Position numbers and translations under genes: made by a program
Notes under the pieces: generated by a model
Database searches by the model: none
Seen by the model: only the letters and a program-made list of their open reading frames with translations
Told to the model about the DNA's origin: nothing
Part shown: positions 26,759 to 36,087 of the stretch, in pieces
How positions within the stretch are numbered: position 1 is the stretch's first letter
Layout: each line of letters starts with the position of its first letter
From: Mycobacterium sp. BK086
GTDB lineage: Bacteria; Actinomycetota; Actinomycetes; Mycobacteriales; Mycobacteriaceae
NCBI GenBank assembly: GCA_004362315.1
Contig: SNWL01000003.1
Location: 1,674,001-1,738,000, forward strand
Reading direction: 5' to 3'
Length of the DNA stretch: 64,000 nucleotides

Positions 26759-26857
26759 TGCAGTAGTGCACTACTGCACCCGCCGGGCCGCCCGGCGGCG
26801 AGGATGTGGCCAAGGCGCTAACTCCGGCCAGCTGGGGGGACAGGCCGGAGTTAGCGC
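26759..26857. terminator. Three successive hairpins between convergent genes
   Basis: Directly after the LuxR stop: a perfect 20-bp palindrome with half-site TGCAGTAGTG (26759-26778); then CCGCCGGG-N3-CCCGGCGG (26780-26798); then a 15-bp-arm hairpin GCGCTAACTCCGGCC (26815-26829) with its complement at 26843-26857 and a 13-base loop. The last arm overlaps the stop codon of the opposing cyclase gene. No T-tracts; probably hairpin-only terminators serving both strands. Confidence 0.65.
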
Positions 26858-29800
26858 TGATCCTCTTCCATCGCCCGGGCCCAGGCGATGTGCCCGTCAT
26901 AGCCGTGCAATTCGGCCATGGCGCGATAGCGGTCGACAAGGTCGCGGTATGCCGGGTCGGCGCGTGCCCGCGCCAGCAGCGCACACAGCCGTAGCAGCAT
27001 CACGTCGCGGATCGCCGAACGCTGATCGGCCCGCAGGCGCGCCAGCCGATAGATCGCCCTGTCCGCCTCGGACAGATCGCCGTCACCGCCGCGTTCGATG
27101 AGCGCCTCCACCAGAGTCCCGACCCCTGGCACAAAATACCCGATCCGAGCCGCCGCGTAGATCTCGTCGACGGCATCCCGCATCATCTCGATGGCCGCAT
27201 CACGGTCGCCGTCCCTGACCCGCTCCCGACCAACCCACAACGTGGTCACCGGGACCAGGGACGGAATGCGCACCCGCAGGGTGGCGAGGGATTTTTCCAC
27301 GAGCTCAAGCCCACGCTCCCGGGCGGCGCGCTCGTCACGGTGCACCAGAGCGACACCCAATCCGTACTCGGCCAGCAGCAGTACGTAATCGTTGCCGATC
27401 CTTTCGGCGGTCCGCACTGCCTCGTCACTCGCGCGGACCGCATCGTCGTCGGCAGGAAGCACCCCGTACGCGATCTCGATCCCGTAAGTCCAGGCGAGAA
27501 CGAAGCCGTGGGTCGCCGGATCGGAGTCCTGCGCCATCTCGCGTGCATCGCGCAGATCGTCGTGCCAGCCGGGCTCACCCCGCCACCAGCGGGCGACCCC
27601 GCGGAACGCGAGCGCCGCGGCCAGCGGCGACCCGAAGCCGAATTCGGAGCCCATCGCGGCATCGCCCGCAGCGAGGCCGATCACCGTTTCGGTCCACCGC
27701 AGAATCTCGTCGAACTCTCCCTGGTCGAACCAGGTCGCGAAGGCGACGAATCCCAATCCGACAGTCAGAGTGGGGTTGCCGATGGACTCGAGCAGTGCCA
27801 TCTGCTCGGAGGCCAGCCTCGCGGCCGCCCCGCCGTGTCCGGCGTAGAGATGCTCGGTGACCAGCCCGGTCATGCCGATCGCCAGCGACACCTTATCCCC
27901 TGCCGCACTGCACAATTCCCTCAGCTCGGCGAACCGGCCTCGGCTCTCGTGAGCGGCTTTGGCGTGAAAGTCTGTGGCGCACAACATGGTCAGCGGCGCG
28001 ATCTGCATCATCAGCTCGGCCGCGCCCGCCTCAGGGAGGCGCGCGGCAAGCTGATACGCGCGGTCCCAGCAGAGCCGGGCGGCCACGATATCGCGCTGGA
28101 CCGACCACTCGGCTGCCCGCATGCGCCAGCCGTAGGCTTCGTTGAGATCACCCGCGGAGTCAAGGTGCTCGGCGATCAGCGCCGCGTTCTCATCGACGGA
28201 GTCCGTCGCGCCATCCTCGATCGCGGCGGCCAGACGTCGATGCCATTCGCTACGACCGGATTTCAGTTGCGCCTCGTACGCGACGCCGCGAATCAGCGGA
28301 TGGTGGAAAGCGTATTCGGCGGCCGGATGGAGTTGCACCTGATCGATCAGCTCCGCACCCAACAGCTCCACGAATTCGCCGTCGATGCCGAGTGCGGCGA
28401 CGAGTTCGGCAGTGAACCGCTCGCCGATCACCGACGCCGCGTTCAGCGTCTGCCGCGCCGACGGGCCCAGTCGGTCGATTCGTGCGGCGATGGCCGCCTG
28501 CACAGTGGCCGGAATCGTGATCTCGGAAACGTCTCCGCGACAACGGTAGTCGCCGCGCCCCCCGGTCAGGACTCCGCGCTGTGCCAGCTCGCGCACCATT
28601 TCCTCGGCGAAGAACGGGTTACCGCCGGCCCGGTCGGCGATAACGGCGGCCAGATCGCCCACAGAGGGATCGGCCCCCAGCAACTCGTCCAGCAGTGCCG
28701 AGGTAGCCGGATCATCAAGGGGGGCAAGCTGTATCGCACAAGCATCCGGCACATGCACCAGCGCTCCGCCGTATTCGGGACGTGAGGTGAGTAGCACCAT
28801 GGTGGGCGACTGGTCCACGACACTGAGGAAGTCGGTGAGCATCGATTCGCTCACCGAGTCGATCCAGTGCACGTCCTCGACGATGACGAGAACCGGTCGA
28901 TCCCGCGCCAGCGATGCCGTGTTGACCAGCGCGGTCAACCGCCGCCGCCGCGCATCCGGGTCGATCGCGGGTAAGGCAGCCGCGGGGTCGGCAATGCCGA
29001 GCAGATCGTCGAGCAGCTGGAGATCCTGCGGGTCGGCGCCCGGCAGCACGGCGCGCGCTCGTGCGCGCGCGCTCGCCCCGTCGAGGTCCGCCACCCCCGT
29101 GGCGGCCCGCAACAGGCGCCCGACCACACCGAACGAGACATCCCGCGCGTGGGATTCACAGAACACCCAGATCGGTTCGACGCCCCGGGCCGCCGCCAAC
29201 GCGGCGGCTTCTCGAGCAACCCGGGACTTTCCGATTCCCGGCGGTGCGATCACATTGACGACCCCGCCGCGGCCGTCGACCGTGGCATCGAGAACCGCAC
29301 CGATCGCCGTCATCTCCGCACTGCGGCCGACCAGGCTCGACTCGGTGCGGCCCAGCCGGCCGCTCCGCGGTGGGATGCCGAGCAACTGCCGCACCGCGGC
29401 GGGCTGGTCGGAGCCTTTGACCCGCACCCAGGCCTGGCCGCTCAGCATCACCCGATCCTCGACCAGGCGGACGGTCGACTCCGACAACATCACCGCACCC
29501 GCGGGCGCAACCGACTCCATCCGCTGTGCGAATCCGACCGTCTCGCCGATCGCGCGGTAGCCCAGTGCCCCAGAGCCGATTTCGCCCGCGATCACCCGGC
29601 CGGAATTCAGGCCCACCCGAACCCGGAAGTCGATGCCGTCACGCTGCTTCACCTCGGCCGCCAATCGGCTGGCCTCGCTCTGGAGGTCCACAGCGGCCAG
29701 GCATGCCCGGAACGCGTGATCCTCGAAGGCCACCGGCGCACCGAACAGCGCCATCACCCCGTCGCCGTTGTATTCGACGGTCCCGCCGTAGCGTCGCAGC

Positions 29801-30012
29801 ACCGTCGTCGAGCGTTCCACCAGCTCGGTCATGACCTCGCGCAACCGCTCGATATCCAGCGCGGCGGCGATATCCATGGACCGCTCGACATCGGCGAACA
29901 GAACTGTCACGTGCTTGTACTGAGCGGCATCGGCTTCGGTGGTCATGCGGGTGCCGCACGCACCGCAGAACCGAGCGTCTCCTGGTGATTCGGCCCCGCA
30001 GGACCGACACAT
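26851..30012 (-). CDS. Large cyclase-domain / AAA ATPase / TPR-like signalling protein
   Basis: 1053 residues from ATG 30012 (a TTG at 30024 behind a G-rich stretch is possible). Order: zinc ribbon with four Cys (MCRSCG, FCGACG); class III nucleotidyl cyclase domain (about 32-200); STAND ATPase (SLVGRSAEMTAIG; Walker A APPGIGKSR; Walker B VLVIVEDVHWID); long helical repeat region. Metal Asp residues are present (FADVE Asp41; GDGVMALFG Asp84). In the last motif, normally GDTVNxAxR, it reads GETVGFAQR, so purine-binding Asp is Glu157 and the transition-state Asn is Gly160. Cyclase activity is therefore doubtful. No DNA-binding domain. Related mycobacterial proteins include Rv1358 and Rv2488c types. 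Confidence 0.88.
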   Translation of the reverse strand: MCRSCGAESPGDARFCGACGTRMTTEADAAQYKHVTVLFADVERSMDIAAALDIERLREVMTELVERSTTVLRRYGGTVEYNGDGVMALFGAPVAFEDHAFRACLAAVDLQSEASRLAAEVKQRDGIDFRVRVGLNSGRVIAGEIGSGALGYRAIGETVGFAQRMESVAPAGAVMLSESTVRLVEDRVMLSGQAWVRVKGSDQPAAVRQLLGIPPRSGRLGRTESSLVGRSAEMTAIGAVLDATVDGRGGVVNVIAPPGIGKSRVAREAAALAAARGVEPIWVFCESHARDVSFGVVGRLLRAATGVADLDGASARARARAVLPGADPQDLQLLDDLLGIADPAAALPAIDPDARRRRLTALVNTASLARDRPVLVIVEDVHWIDSVSESMLTDFLSVVDQSPTMVLLTSRPEYGGALVHVPDACAIQLAPLDDPATSALLDELLGADPSVGDLAAVIADRAGGNPFFAEEMVRELAQRGVLTGGRGDYRCRGDVSEITIPATVQAAIAARIDRLGPSARQTLNAASVIGERFTAELVAALGIDGEFVELLGAELIDQVQLHPAAEYAFHHPLIRGVAYEAQLKSGRSEWHRRLAAAIEDGATDSVDENAALIAEHLDSAGDLNEAYGWRMRAAEWSVQRDIVAARLCWDRAYQLAARLPEAGAAELMMQIAPLTMLCATDFHAKAAHESRGRFAELRELCSAAGDKVSLAIGMTGLVTEHLYAGHGGAAARLASEQMALLESIGNPTLTVGLGFVAFATWFDQGEFDEILRWTETVIGLAAGDAAMGSEFGFGSPLAAALAFRGVARWWRGEPGWHDDLRDAREMAQDSDPATHGFVLAWTYGIEIAYGVLPADDDAVRASDEAVRTAERIGNDYVLLLAEYGLGVALVHRDERAARERGLELVEKSLATLRVRIPSLVPVTTLWVGRERVRDGDRDAAIEMMRDAVDEIYAAARIGYFVPGVGTLVEALIERGGDGDLSEADRAIYRLARLRADQRSAIRDVMLLRLCALLARARADPAYRDLVDRYRAMAELHGYDGHIAWARAMEEDQR

Positions 30013-30095
30013 AGCCGTCGTCAACTGCCCCCTCCCCCGGGCACCAGTATGAACCCGCGATCTACCCATCCGTCAATAAATGACTTCTCGCCGCC

Positions 30096-30118
30096 TTGTC
30101 GGTACCCCCTGGCACCCT
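30096..30118 (+). promoter_or_regulatory. RecA-NDp/PafBC-type DNA-damage promoter of lhr
   Basis: TTGTCGGTA (30096-30104), 8 bases, then CACCCT (30113-30118) closely match the mycobacterial LexA-independent damage promoter (TTGTCRGTG, 8 bases, TANNNT): 8 of 9 in the upstream element, A and T kept in the -10. The GTG of lhr starts 6 bases later, predicting a leaderless transcript. Confidence 0.7.
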
Positions 30119-30124
30119 GTAATC

Positions 30125-33100
30125 GTGAGTCCCGCCGATCCTCTTGCCCGGTTCAGTCCGCTGACCCGGCGCTGGTTCACGGGCACTTTCGTCGAGCCCA
30201 CCGCCGCGCAGGCCAACGCCTGGTCGGCCATTGCCGACGGCGACAACACGCTGGTCATCGCTCCGACGGGGTCGGGCAAGACGCTGGCGGCGTTCCTCTG
30301 GGCGATCGACCGGCTGGCTCACCAGCCCGAGAAGACCGGTACGCGCGTGCTGTACATCTCCCCGCTCAAGGCGCTGGCCGTCGACGTCGAACGCAACCTG
30401 CGCACCCCACTGACCGGCATCACCCGCATCGCCGAACACGACGGCGTGCCGGCCCCGCAGATCAGCGTGGGCGTCCGGTCCGGCGATACCCCACCGGCCC
30501 GTCGACGTGAATTGATCACCAAGCCGCCCGACATTCTGATCACCACGCCAGAGTCGCTGTTCCTGATGCTGACGTCAGCAGCCCGCGAGACGCTGACGGG
30601 CGTGCAGACGGTGATCGTCGACGAGGTCCACGCCGTGGCCGGCACCAAGCGCGGCGCGCACCTGGCGCTGTCGCTGGAGCGCCTCGACGCGCTGCTGGAG
30701 ACCCCGGCCCAGCGCATCGGGTTGTCGGCCACGGTCCGCCCGCCCGAGGAGGTGGCCCGGTTCCTGTCCGGGACCCGGCCCACCACCATCGTGGCGCCGG
30801 CAGCGGCCAAGACGTTCGAACTCGCGGTGCAGGTGCCGGTGCCCGATATGGCCAATCTGGAGAACAACACCATCTGGCCCGATGTCGAGGCCCGCATCGT
30901 CGACCTCATCGAGGCACACAACTCGACCATCGTGTTCGCCAACTCGCGGCGCCTTGCCGAGCGACTCACCGCACGTATCAACGAGATTCATGCAGAACGA
31001 TCCGGGATCGCACTGGACGCACCGCCCAACCGCCAGGTACCAGGCGGACCGCCCGCTCACATCATGGGCAGCGGCCAAACGTATGGGGCCGAGCCGCTCC
31101 TGGCGCGCGCCCATCACGGCTCGGTGTCCAAGGAACAGCGCGCCCTCGTCGAGGACGACCTCAAGAGCGGGCGGCTCAAGTCTGTCGTGGCGACGTCGAG
31201 CCTGGAGCTCGGAATCGACATGGGTGCAGTCGATTTGGTGATCCAGGTCGAGGCGCCACCGTCGGTGGCCAGCGGACTGCAGCGCATCGGCCGGGCCGGC
31301 CATCAGGTCGGTGAGATCTCGCGCGGGGTGCTCTTTCCCAAGCACCGCACCGATCTCATCGGCTGCGCGGTCAGCGTGCAGCGCATGCTGGCGGGCCAGA
31401 TCGAAACCATGCGGGTGCCCACCAACCCGCTCGACATCCTGGCCCAGCACACCGTCGCCGCGTGTGCGCTGGAACCGGTGAGCGCCGACGAGTGGTTCGA
31501 CGTCGTGCGCCGCAGCGCGCCCTTTGCGACGTTGCCGCGCAGCGCCTTCGAAGCAACACTCGATTTACTCTCGGGCAAGTATCCGTCCACCGACTTCGCC
31601 GAGCTCCGGCCCCGGCTGATCTATGACCGCGATACCGGCACGCTGACCTCGCGACCCGGTGCGCAGCGGCTGGCCGTGACGTCCGGCGGGGCCATCCCGG
31701 ATCGCGGGATGTTCACGGTGTACCTCGCGACCGACTCTGAAAAGCCTTCTCGGGTCGGTGAACTCGACGAGGAAATGGTGTACGAGTCGCGTCCTGGTGA
31801 CGTGATCTCGCTGGGCGCGACCAGCTGGCGGATCACCGAGATCACCCACGACCGGGTGCTGGTCATTCCCGCGCCGGGACAACCGGCCCGGTTGCCGTTC
31901 TGGCGCGGTGACGACGCCGGCCGGCCCGCCGAGCTGGGCCAGGCGATCGGGAAGTTCACCGGTGAGCTCGCCGGGTTGAACCGCGACGACTTCGACAAGC
32001 GTTGTGCCGATTTGGGATTCGCCGACTATGCGACCGACAACCTCTGGCAGCTGCTCGACGATCAGCGCACCGCCACCGCCACCGTACCCAGCGACACCAC
32101 GCTGCTGGTGGAGCGTTTCCGCGACGAGCTGGGCGACTGGCGGGTGGTGCTGCATTCGCCGTATGGGCTCAAGGTGCACGGCCCGCTGGCGCTTGCCGTC
32201 AGCCGACGGCTGTTGGAGCGCTATGGAATCGACGAGAAACCGACGGCCTCTGACGACGGCATCGTGGTGCGGTTGCCCGACACCGAAGACGCCCCGCCCG
32301 GGGCCGACCTGTTCGTCTTCTCTCCCGACGAGATCGAGCCGCTGGTCACCACCGAGGTGGGCGGTTCGGCGTTGTTCGCATCGCGGTTCCGGGAGTGCGC
32401 GGCCCGCGCGCTGCTGCTGCCCAAGCGTCATCCGGGTAAGCGTTCGCCGCTGTGGCATCAGCGCCAGCGAGCGGCCCAATTGCTCGATGTGGCAAAGAAA
32501 TACCCGGATTTCCCGATCGTGCTGGAAGCGGTACGGGAGTGCCTGCAGGACGTGTACGACGTTCCGACGCTGACCGAGCTGATGGGGCGGATCGCCCAGC
32601 GCCGAGTGCGCCTGGTGGAGGTCGAGACGCCGATGCCGTCGCCGTTCGCGGCGTCGCTGATGTTCGGTTACGTCGGGGCCTTCATGTACGAGGGCGACAG
32701 CCCGCTGGCCGAACGCCGTGCGGCAGCGTTGTCGTTGGACAGCACCCTGTTGGCGGAGCTGCTGGGTCGCGTCGAACTGCGGGAGCTGCTCGACCCCGAC
32801 GTCATAGCCGCCACTTCGCGTCAGCTGCAACACCTTTCCGAGGATCGCAAGGCCCGCGACGCCGAGGGCGTGGCCGATCTGTTGCGCCTGCTCGGCCCGC
32901 TGACCGAGGCCGAGATCGCCGAGCGCTGCACCGCCAGCGATGTCGGTGGTTGGCTCGAGGGCCTACACGCCGCCAAACGCGTACTGCCGCTGTCGTATGC
33001 CGGTCAGTCCTGGTGGGCAGGGATCGAGGACATCGGGCGGCTGCGCGATGCGGTCGGCGTCGCGGTGCCCGTCGGGGTGCCGACGAGTTTCACCGAGGCG

Positions 33101-34654
33101 GTGGCCGATCCGCTCGGCGAGCTGATGGGCCGGTTCGCCCGTACTCGCGGACCCTTCACCACCGCCGAGGCGGCGTCCCGGTTCGGGCTGGGCCTGCGGG
33201 TCGCCGCCGACGTGCTGGGCCGAATGGCGGTGGACGGCAAGCTGGTTCGCGGCGAGTTCGTCGCCGCGCCGGACGCCGACCAGTGGTGCGATGCCGAGGT
33301 GCTGCGGATCCTGCGCCGCCGCTCGCTGGCCGCGCTGCGCGCACAGGTCGAACCGGTGAGCCCCGCCGCCTATGCCCGGTTCCTGCCGGCCTGGCAGCAG
33401 GTCGGCAGCTCCGCCACCTCGGGTGTCGACGGGCTGGCGCAGGTCATCGATCAACTGGCCGGAGTGCCGGTGCCCGCCTCGGCAGTCGAACCGCTGGTGT
33501 TCGGACCGCGGGTGCGCGACTACCAGCCGGCGATGCTCGACGAGCTGCTGGCCTCCGGTGAGGTCACCTGGTCGGGAGCGGGCTCGATTTCGGGCAGCGA
33601 CGGCTGGATCGCATTCCATCACGCCGACACCGCTCCCCTGACGCTGGCGGCTCCCGCCGAGATCGACTTCACCGATGCGCACCGCGCGATCTTCGAGGTG
33701 CTCGGCGAGCCCGGCGAGGATCGAGGGGCGTTCTTCTTCCGGCAGTTGGTCGACAGTTCGGAGGAGACCGCGAAAGCCGCGCTGTGGGACCTGATCTGGG
33801 CGGGCTGGGTCACCGGCGACACGTTCGCACCCGTACGCGCGATGCTGGCCGGTGGACGCAGACCCGGGACTCGCCGCCCTGCCGCGCCCGCGCACCGGCA
33901 GCGCCGCGCGCCGAGGCTGAGCCGCTATTCGGTGGCGCACCCGCAGACCAGGGCGGTGGACGCGACGGTTGCGGGGCGCTGGTCGGCCGTTCCGGCCCGA
34001 GAGCCGGATTCGACTGTGCGGGCACACTTCTCGGCGGATCTTCTGCTGAGCCGGCACGGGGTGCTGACCAAGGGTGCGGCGGCGGCCGAGGGAGTTCCCG
34101 GCGGATTCGCCTACCTGTACAAGGTGCTCACCGGATTCGAGGAAGCCGGGCGGTGTCAGCGCGGGTATTTCGTCGAATCGCTGGGCGGGGCGCAGTTCGC
34201 GGTCGCCTCGACGGTCGATCGGCTGCGAACCTACCTCGACGAGGTTGATCCGGAACGCCGAGACTATCGCTCGGTGGTGCTGGCCGCCGCCGATCCGGCC
34301 AACCCGTATGGCGCCGCGCTGCCGTGGCCCTCACGTTCGGACGCCGATGCCAGCCATCGCCCGGGACGCAAGGCGGGTGCGCTGGTGGTGTTGGTGGACG
34401 GCGAGCTGGTGTGGTTCCTGGAACGCGGTGGCCGTTCGCTGTTGAACTTCAGCGCGGACGAAGAGGCGCAGCGCGCGGCGGCGGGGACGCTGGCCGAACT
34501 GGTCGGCAGTGGGCGCATCGGCGGGGTACTGGTCGAAAAGCTCGACGGCATATCGGTGCTGGAGGCGGCCGGGCATCCTGATCGTCGGACGACCGCGGAT
34601 GCGTTGGTCGACGCCGGTTTCTCCCGCACACCGCGAGGACTGCGGCTGCGCTGA
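30125..34654 (+). CDS. lhr: Lhr-type long helicase-related DNA repair helicase
   Basis: 1509 residues from GTG 30125, close to the roughly 1,500 of mycobacterial Lhr. SF2 helicase motifs in the first 600 residues: Q-region RWFTGTFVEPTAAQANAW, Walker A APTGSGKT, DEVH box (VDEVHAVAGTKRGAHLALSL), LSATVRPPEE, ATSSLELGIDMGAVDLVIQ and QRIGRAGHQ. A winged-helix and Lhr core follow, then a roughly 600-residue C-terminal region with further winged helices. It is a 3'-5' translocase that unwinds RNA-DNA hybrids and loads on single strands, and is induced by DNA damage. Start chosen to fit the damage promoter; ATG at 30080 lies upstream of it. Homologue of Rv3296. Confidence 0.93.
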   Translation: MSPADPLARFSPLTRRWFTGTFVEPTAAQANAWSAIADGDNTLVIAPTGSGKTLAAFLWAIDRLAHQPEKTGTRVLYISPLKALAVDVERNLRTPLTGITRIAEHDGVPAPQISVGVRSGDTPPARRRELITKPPDILITTPESLFLMLTSAARETLTGVQTVIVDEVHAVAGTKRGAHLALSLERLDALLETPAQRIGLSATVRPPEEVARFLSGTRPTTIVAPAAAKTFELAVQVPVPDMANLENNTIWPDVEARIVDLIEAHNSTIVFANSRRLAERLTARINEIHAERSGIALDAPPNRQVPGGPPAHIMGSGQTYGAEPLLARAHHGSVSKEQRALVEDDLKSGRLKSVVATSSLELGIDMGAVDLVIQVEAPPSVASGLQRIGRAGHQVGEISRGVLFPKHRTDLIGCAVSVQRMLAGQIETMRVPTNPLDILAQHTVAACALEPVSADEWFDVVRRSAPFATLPRSAFEATLDLLSGKYPSTDFAELRPRLIYDRDTGTLTSRPGAQRLAVTSGGAIPDRGMFTVYLATDSEKPSRVGELDEEMVYESRPGDVISLGATSWRITEITHDRVLVIPAPGQPARLPFWRGDDAGRPAELGQAIGKFTGELAGLNRDDFDKRCADLGFADYATDNLWQLLDDQRTATATVPSDTTLLVERFRDELGDWRVVLHSPYGLKVHGPLALAVSRRLLERYGIDEKPTASDDGIVVRLPDTEDAPPGADLFVFSPDEIEPLVTTEVGGSALFASRFRECAARALLLPKRHPGKRSPLWHQRQRAAQLLDVAKKYPDFPIVLEAVRECLQDVYDVPTLTELMGRIAQRRVRLVEVETPMPSPFAASLMFGYVGAFMYEGDSPLAERRAAALSLDSTLLAELLGRVELRELLDPDVIAATSRQLQHLSEDRKARDAEGVADLLRLLGPLTEAEIAERCTASDVGGWLEGLHAAKRVLPLSYAGQSWWAGIEDIGRLRDAVGVAVPVGVPTSFTEAVADPLGELMGRFARTRGPFTTAEAASRFGLGLRVAADVLGRMAVDGKLVRGEFVAAPDADQWCDAEVLRILRRRSLAALRAQVEPVSPAAYARFLPAWQQVGSSATSGVDGLAQVIDQLAGVPVPASAVEPLVFGPRVRDYQPAMLDELLASGEVTWSGAGSISGSDGWIAFHHADTAPLTLAAPAEIDFTDAHRAIFEVLGEPGEDRGAFFFRQLVDSSEETAKAALWDLIWAGWVTGDTFAPVRAMLAGGRRPGTRRPAAPAHRQRRAPRLSRYSVAHPQTRAVDATVAGRWSAVPAREPDSTVRAHFSADLLLSRHGVLTKGAAAAEGVPGGFAYLYKVLTGFEEAGRCQRGYFVESLGGAQFAVASTVDRLRTYLDEVDPERRDYRSVVLAAADPANPYGAALPWPSRSDADASHRPGRKAGALVVLVDGELVWFLERGGRSLLNFSADEEAQRAAAGTLAELVGSGRIGGVLVEKLDGISVLEAAGHPDRRTTADALVDAGFSRTPRGLRLR

Positions 34655-34662
34655 GTTAGCCT

Positions 34663-34684
34663 TGTCAACCGGCACCGGTTGACA
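34663..34684. repeat. Near-perfect inverted repeat between lhr and a membrane-protein gene
   Basis: TGTCAACCGG, two bases (CA), then its exact complement CCGGTTGACA: 10-bp arms. It begins 9 bases after the lhr stop and ends 12 bases before the next ATG, immediately before its AGGAG ribosome-binding site. It may be an lhr terminator hairpin, or a regulator site for the next gene. Confidence 0.6.
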
Positions 34685-34696
34685 TAGGAGTGACTC

Positions 34697-35194
34697 ATGC
34701 AGGTGTCCGAGAACGTTTTCAAGAGGCTCATCAAGGGCACGTTCCTGGCGACTCTGCTCCTCGCGGCCCAAGAGGGCGGCCAGCCACTTCACGAAGCCGC
34801 GTGGATCCTCTTGGGGGCATCCCTGACCACCGTCGTCGACGCGTATGCGACGCATCTCTCCAGCCGCAGCTACACCACGATGCGTGGCTACGTCGGCAGT
34901 CTCTGGATCGGCATCGTCAACGACTCGCCGCGCACCTTCGCCACTTTCCCGACTGTCGTACTCCTGTTGTGTGCGTGGATGTTTCAGTGGGGTCATGATC
35001 ACCGCACTGCCGACGGCACGCCGGTCGCCGGATACGAGACGCTCGTGATGAACGTCAACGTCGTGCTGCTGTTCGTTCTCGGCGTGCTGGCGGCGCACCG
35101 CAGTGGTTCGTCGAGGCGAGAGACGCTGTTGTTCGGGCTCATCAACGCCGCGCTGGGTTGGCTGATCATCACCGTCGAACTCGTCCTCGAATGA
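34697..35194 (+). CDS. Multi-pass membrane protein of unknown function
   Basis: 165 residues, with four or five hydrophobic segments: about 14-24, 33-50 (WILLGASLTTVVDAYA), 83-97 (FPTVVLLLCAWMFQW), 118-132 (VNVVLLFVLGVLAA) and 144-163 (LLFGLINAALGWLIITVELV). A loop with TADGTPVAGYE separates helices. No domain recognised. ATG 34697 with AGGAG 5-9 bases upstream. Its stop overlaps the start of the secreted hydrolase gene (ATGA), so the two form an operon. Confidence 0.7.
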   Translation: MQVSENVFKRLIKGTFLATLLLAAQEGGQPLHEAAWILLGASLTTVVDAYATHLSSRSYTTMRGYVGSLWIGIVNDSPRTFATFPTVVLLLCAWMFQWGHDHRTADGTPVAGYETLVMNVNVVLLFVLGVLAAHRSGSSRRETLLFGLINAALGWLIITVELVLE

Positions 35195-36063
35195 GATACG
35201 CCGCCGCCATCCTCTGTCTGTTGCTCGTCGGCGCTCTCACACCACCGACGGCCGCCGCGCAGACGGGCGAATTCGTCGATATCGGCCAGGGTCGCCGTAT
35301 CTACCTCGAGTGCCGTGGTGCAGGTTCACCGACGGTCATCCTGCTCTCCGGAGCCGGTGTCGCCGCTGACAATTGGAGCTACACCGGCAACCCGAACGAC
35401 ACAGCGACGTTTGGGCGGTCCGATGCCGCGGTGTTTCCATCAGTGTCGACGTTCACGCGAGTGTGCGTGTACGACAGGCCGGGAACCGAACAGATGGGCG
35501 GCGCGCCAAGCCGGTCGACCCCTGTGCCTCAGCCCACCACGACGCAGGAGGCTGCGGCGGACCTGAATTCGTTGTTGGCCGCCGGGCACATCCCCGGCCC
35601 GTACGTGCTCGTCGGCCACTCGTGGGGCGGTTTGATCGCCCAGACGTACGCGCGGACTCACCCGAGCGATGTCGTCGGCCTGGTCCTGGTCGACCCGAGC
35701 ACGCAGTACCTGCCGAAAGTCCTGCCGCCAGACATCTGGGATCGCTGGGTGCAGAGCCTGCTCGATCACGGGCGCGCGCACCCGGGCTTCGAGACGACGG
35801 ACCACCCCGCCAGCATCGAGCAACTCGACTCCGCGCCACCGCTGCCCCCGATGCCGGTCGTGGTGCTCAGTGCCGACCGGCCTTTCGACTACCTCGCCAT
35901 CGATGATGCCGAGGCCTACTGGCCGCAATGGCTCGAGGCGGGCAGCCTGCTCTCGTCGTATCTGGGGGCTACACACATCACCGAGACCCACAGCGACCAC
36001 TTCATCGAGAACGAGAACGCGGCCGCAGTCGTTGATGCGATCCGCGCTGTCGCAACCGACTGA
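35191..36063 (+). CDS. Secreted alpha/beta hydrolase
   Basis: 290 residues. Signal peptide at residues 1 to about 23 (AAILCLLLVGALTPPTAA then AQTG), so it is exported. Alpha/beta hydrolase domain: RIYLECRGAGSPTVILLSGAG with oxyanion loop, nucleophile elbow GHSWGGLIAQTYA, acid near VLSADRPFDYL, and His in HSDHFIENEN. A TTTQEAAADLNSLLAAGHIPGPYVLVG stretch is typical of esterase/lipase-like members. Substrate unknown. ATG overlaps the previous stop; the HNH gene start follows 32 bases later. Confidence 0.8.
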   Translation: MRYAAAILCLLLVGALTPPTAAAQTGEFVDIGQGRRIYLECRGAGSPTVILLSGAGVAADNWSYTGNPNDTATFGRSDAAVFPSVSTFTRVCVYDRPGTEQMGGAPSRSTPVPQPTTTQEAAADLNSLLAAGHIPGPYVLVGHSWGGLIAQTYARTHPSDVVGLVLVDPSTQYLPKVLPPDIWDRWVQSLLDHGRAHPGFETTDHPASIEQLDSAPPLPPMPVVVLSADRPFDYLAIDDAEAYWPQWLEAGSLLSSYLGATHITETHSDHFIENENAAAVVDAIRAVATD

Positions 36064-36087
36064 AATTGTCAGACGCGCGGCGTAGCA

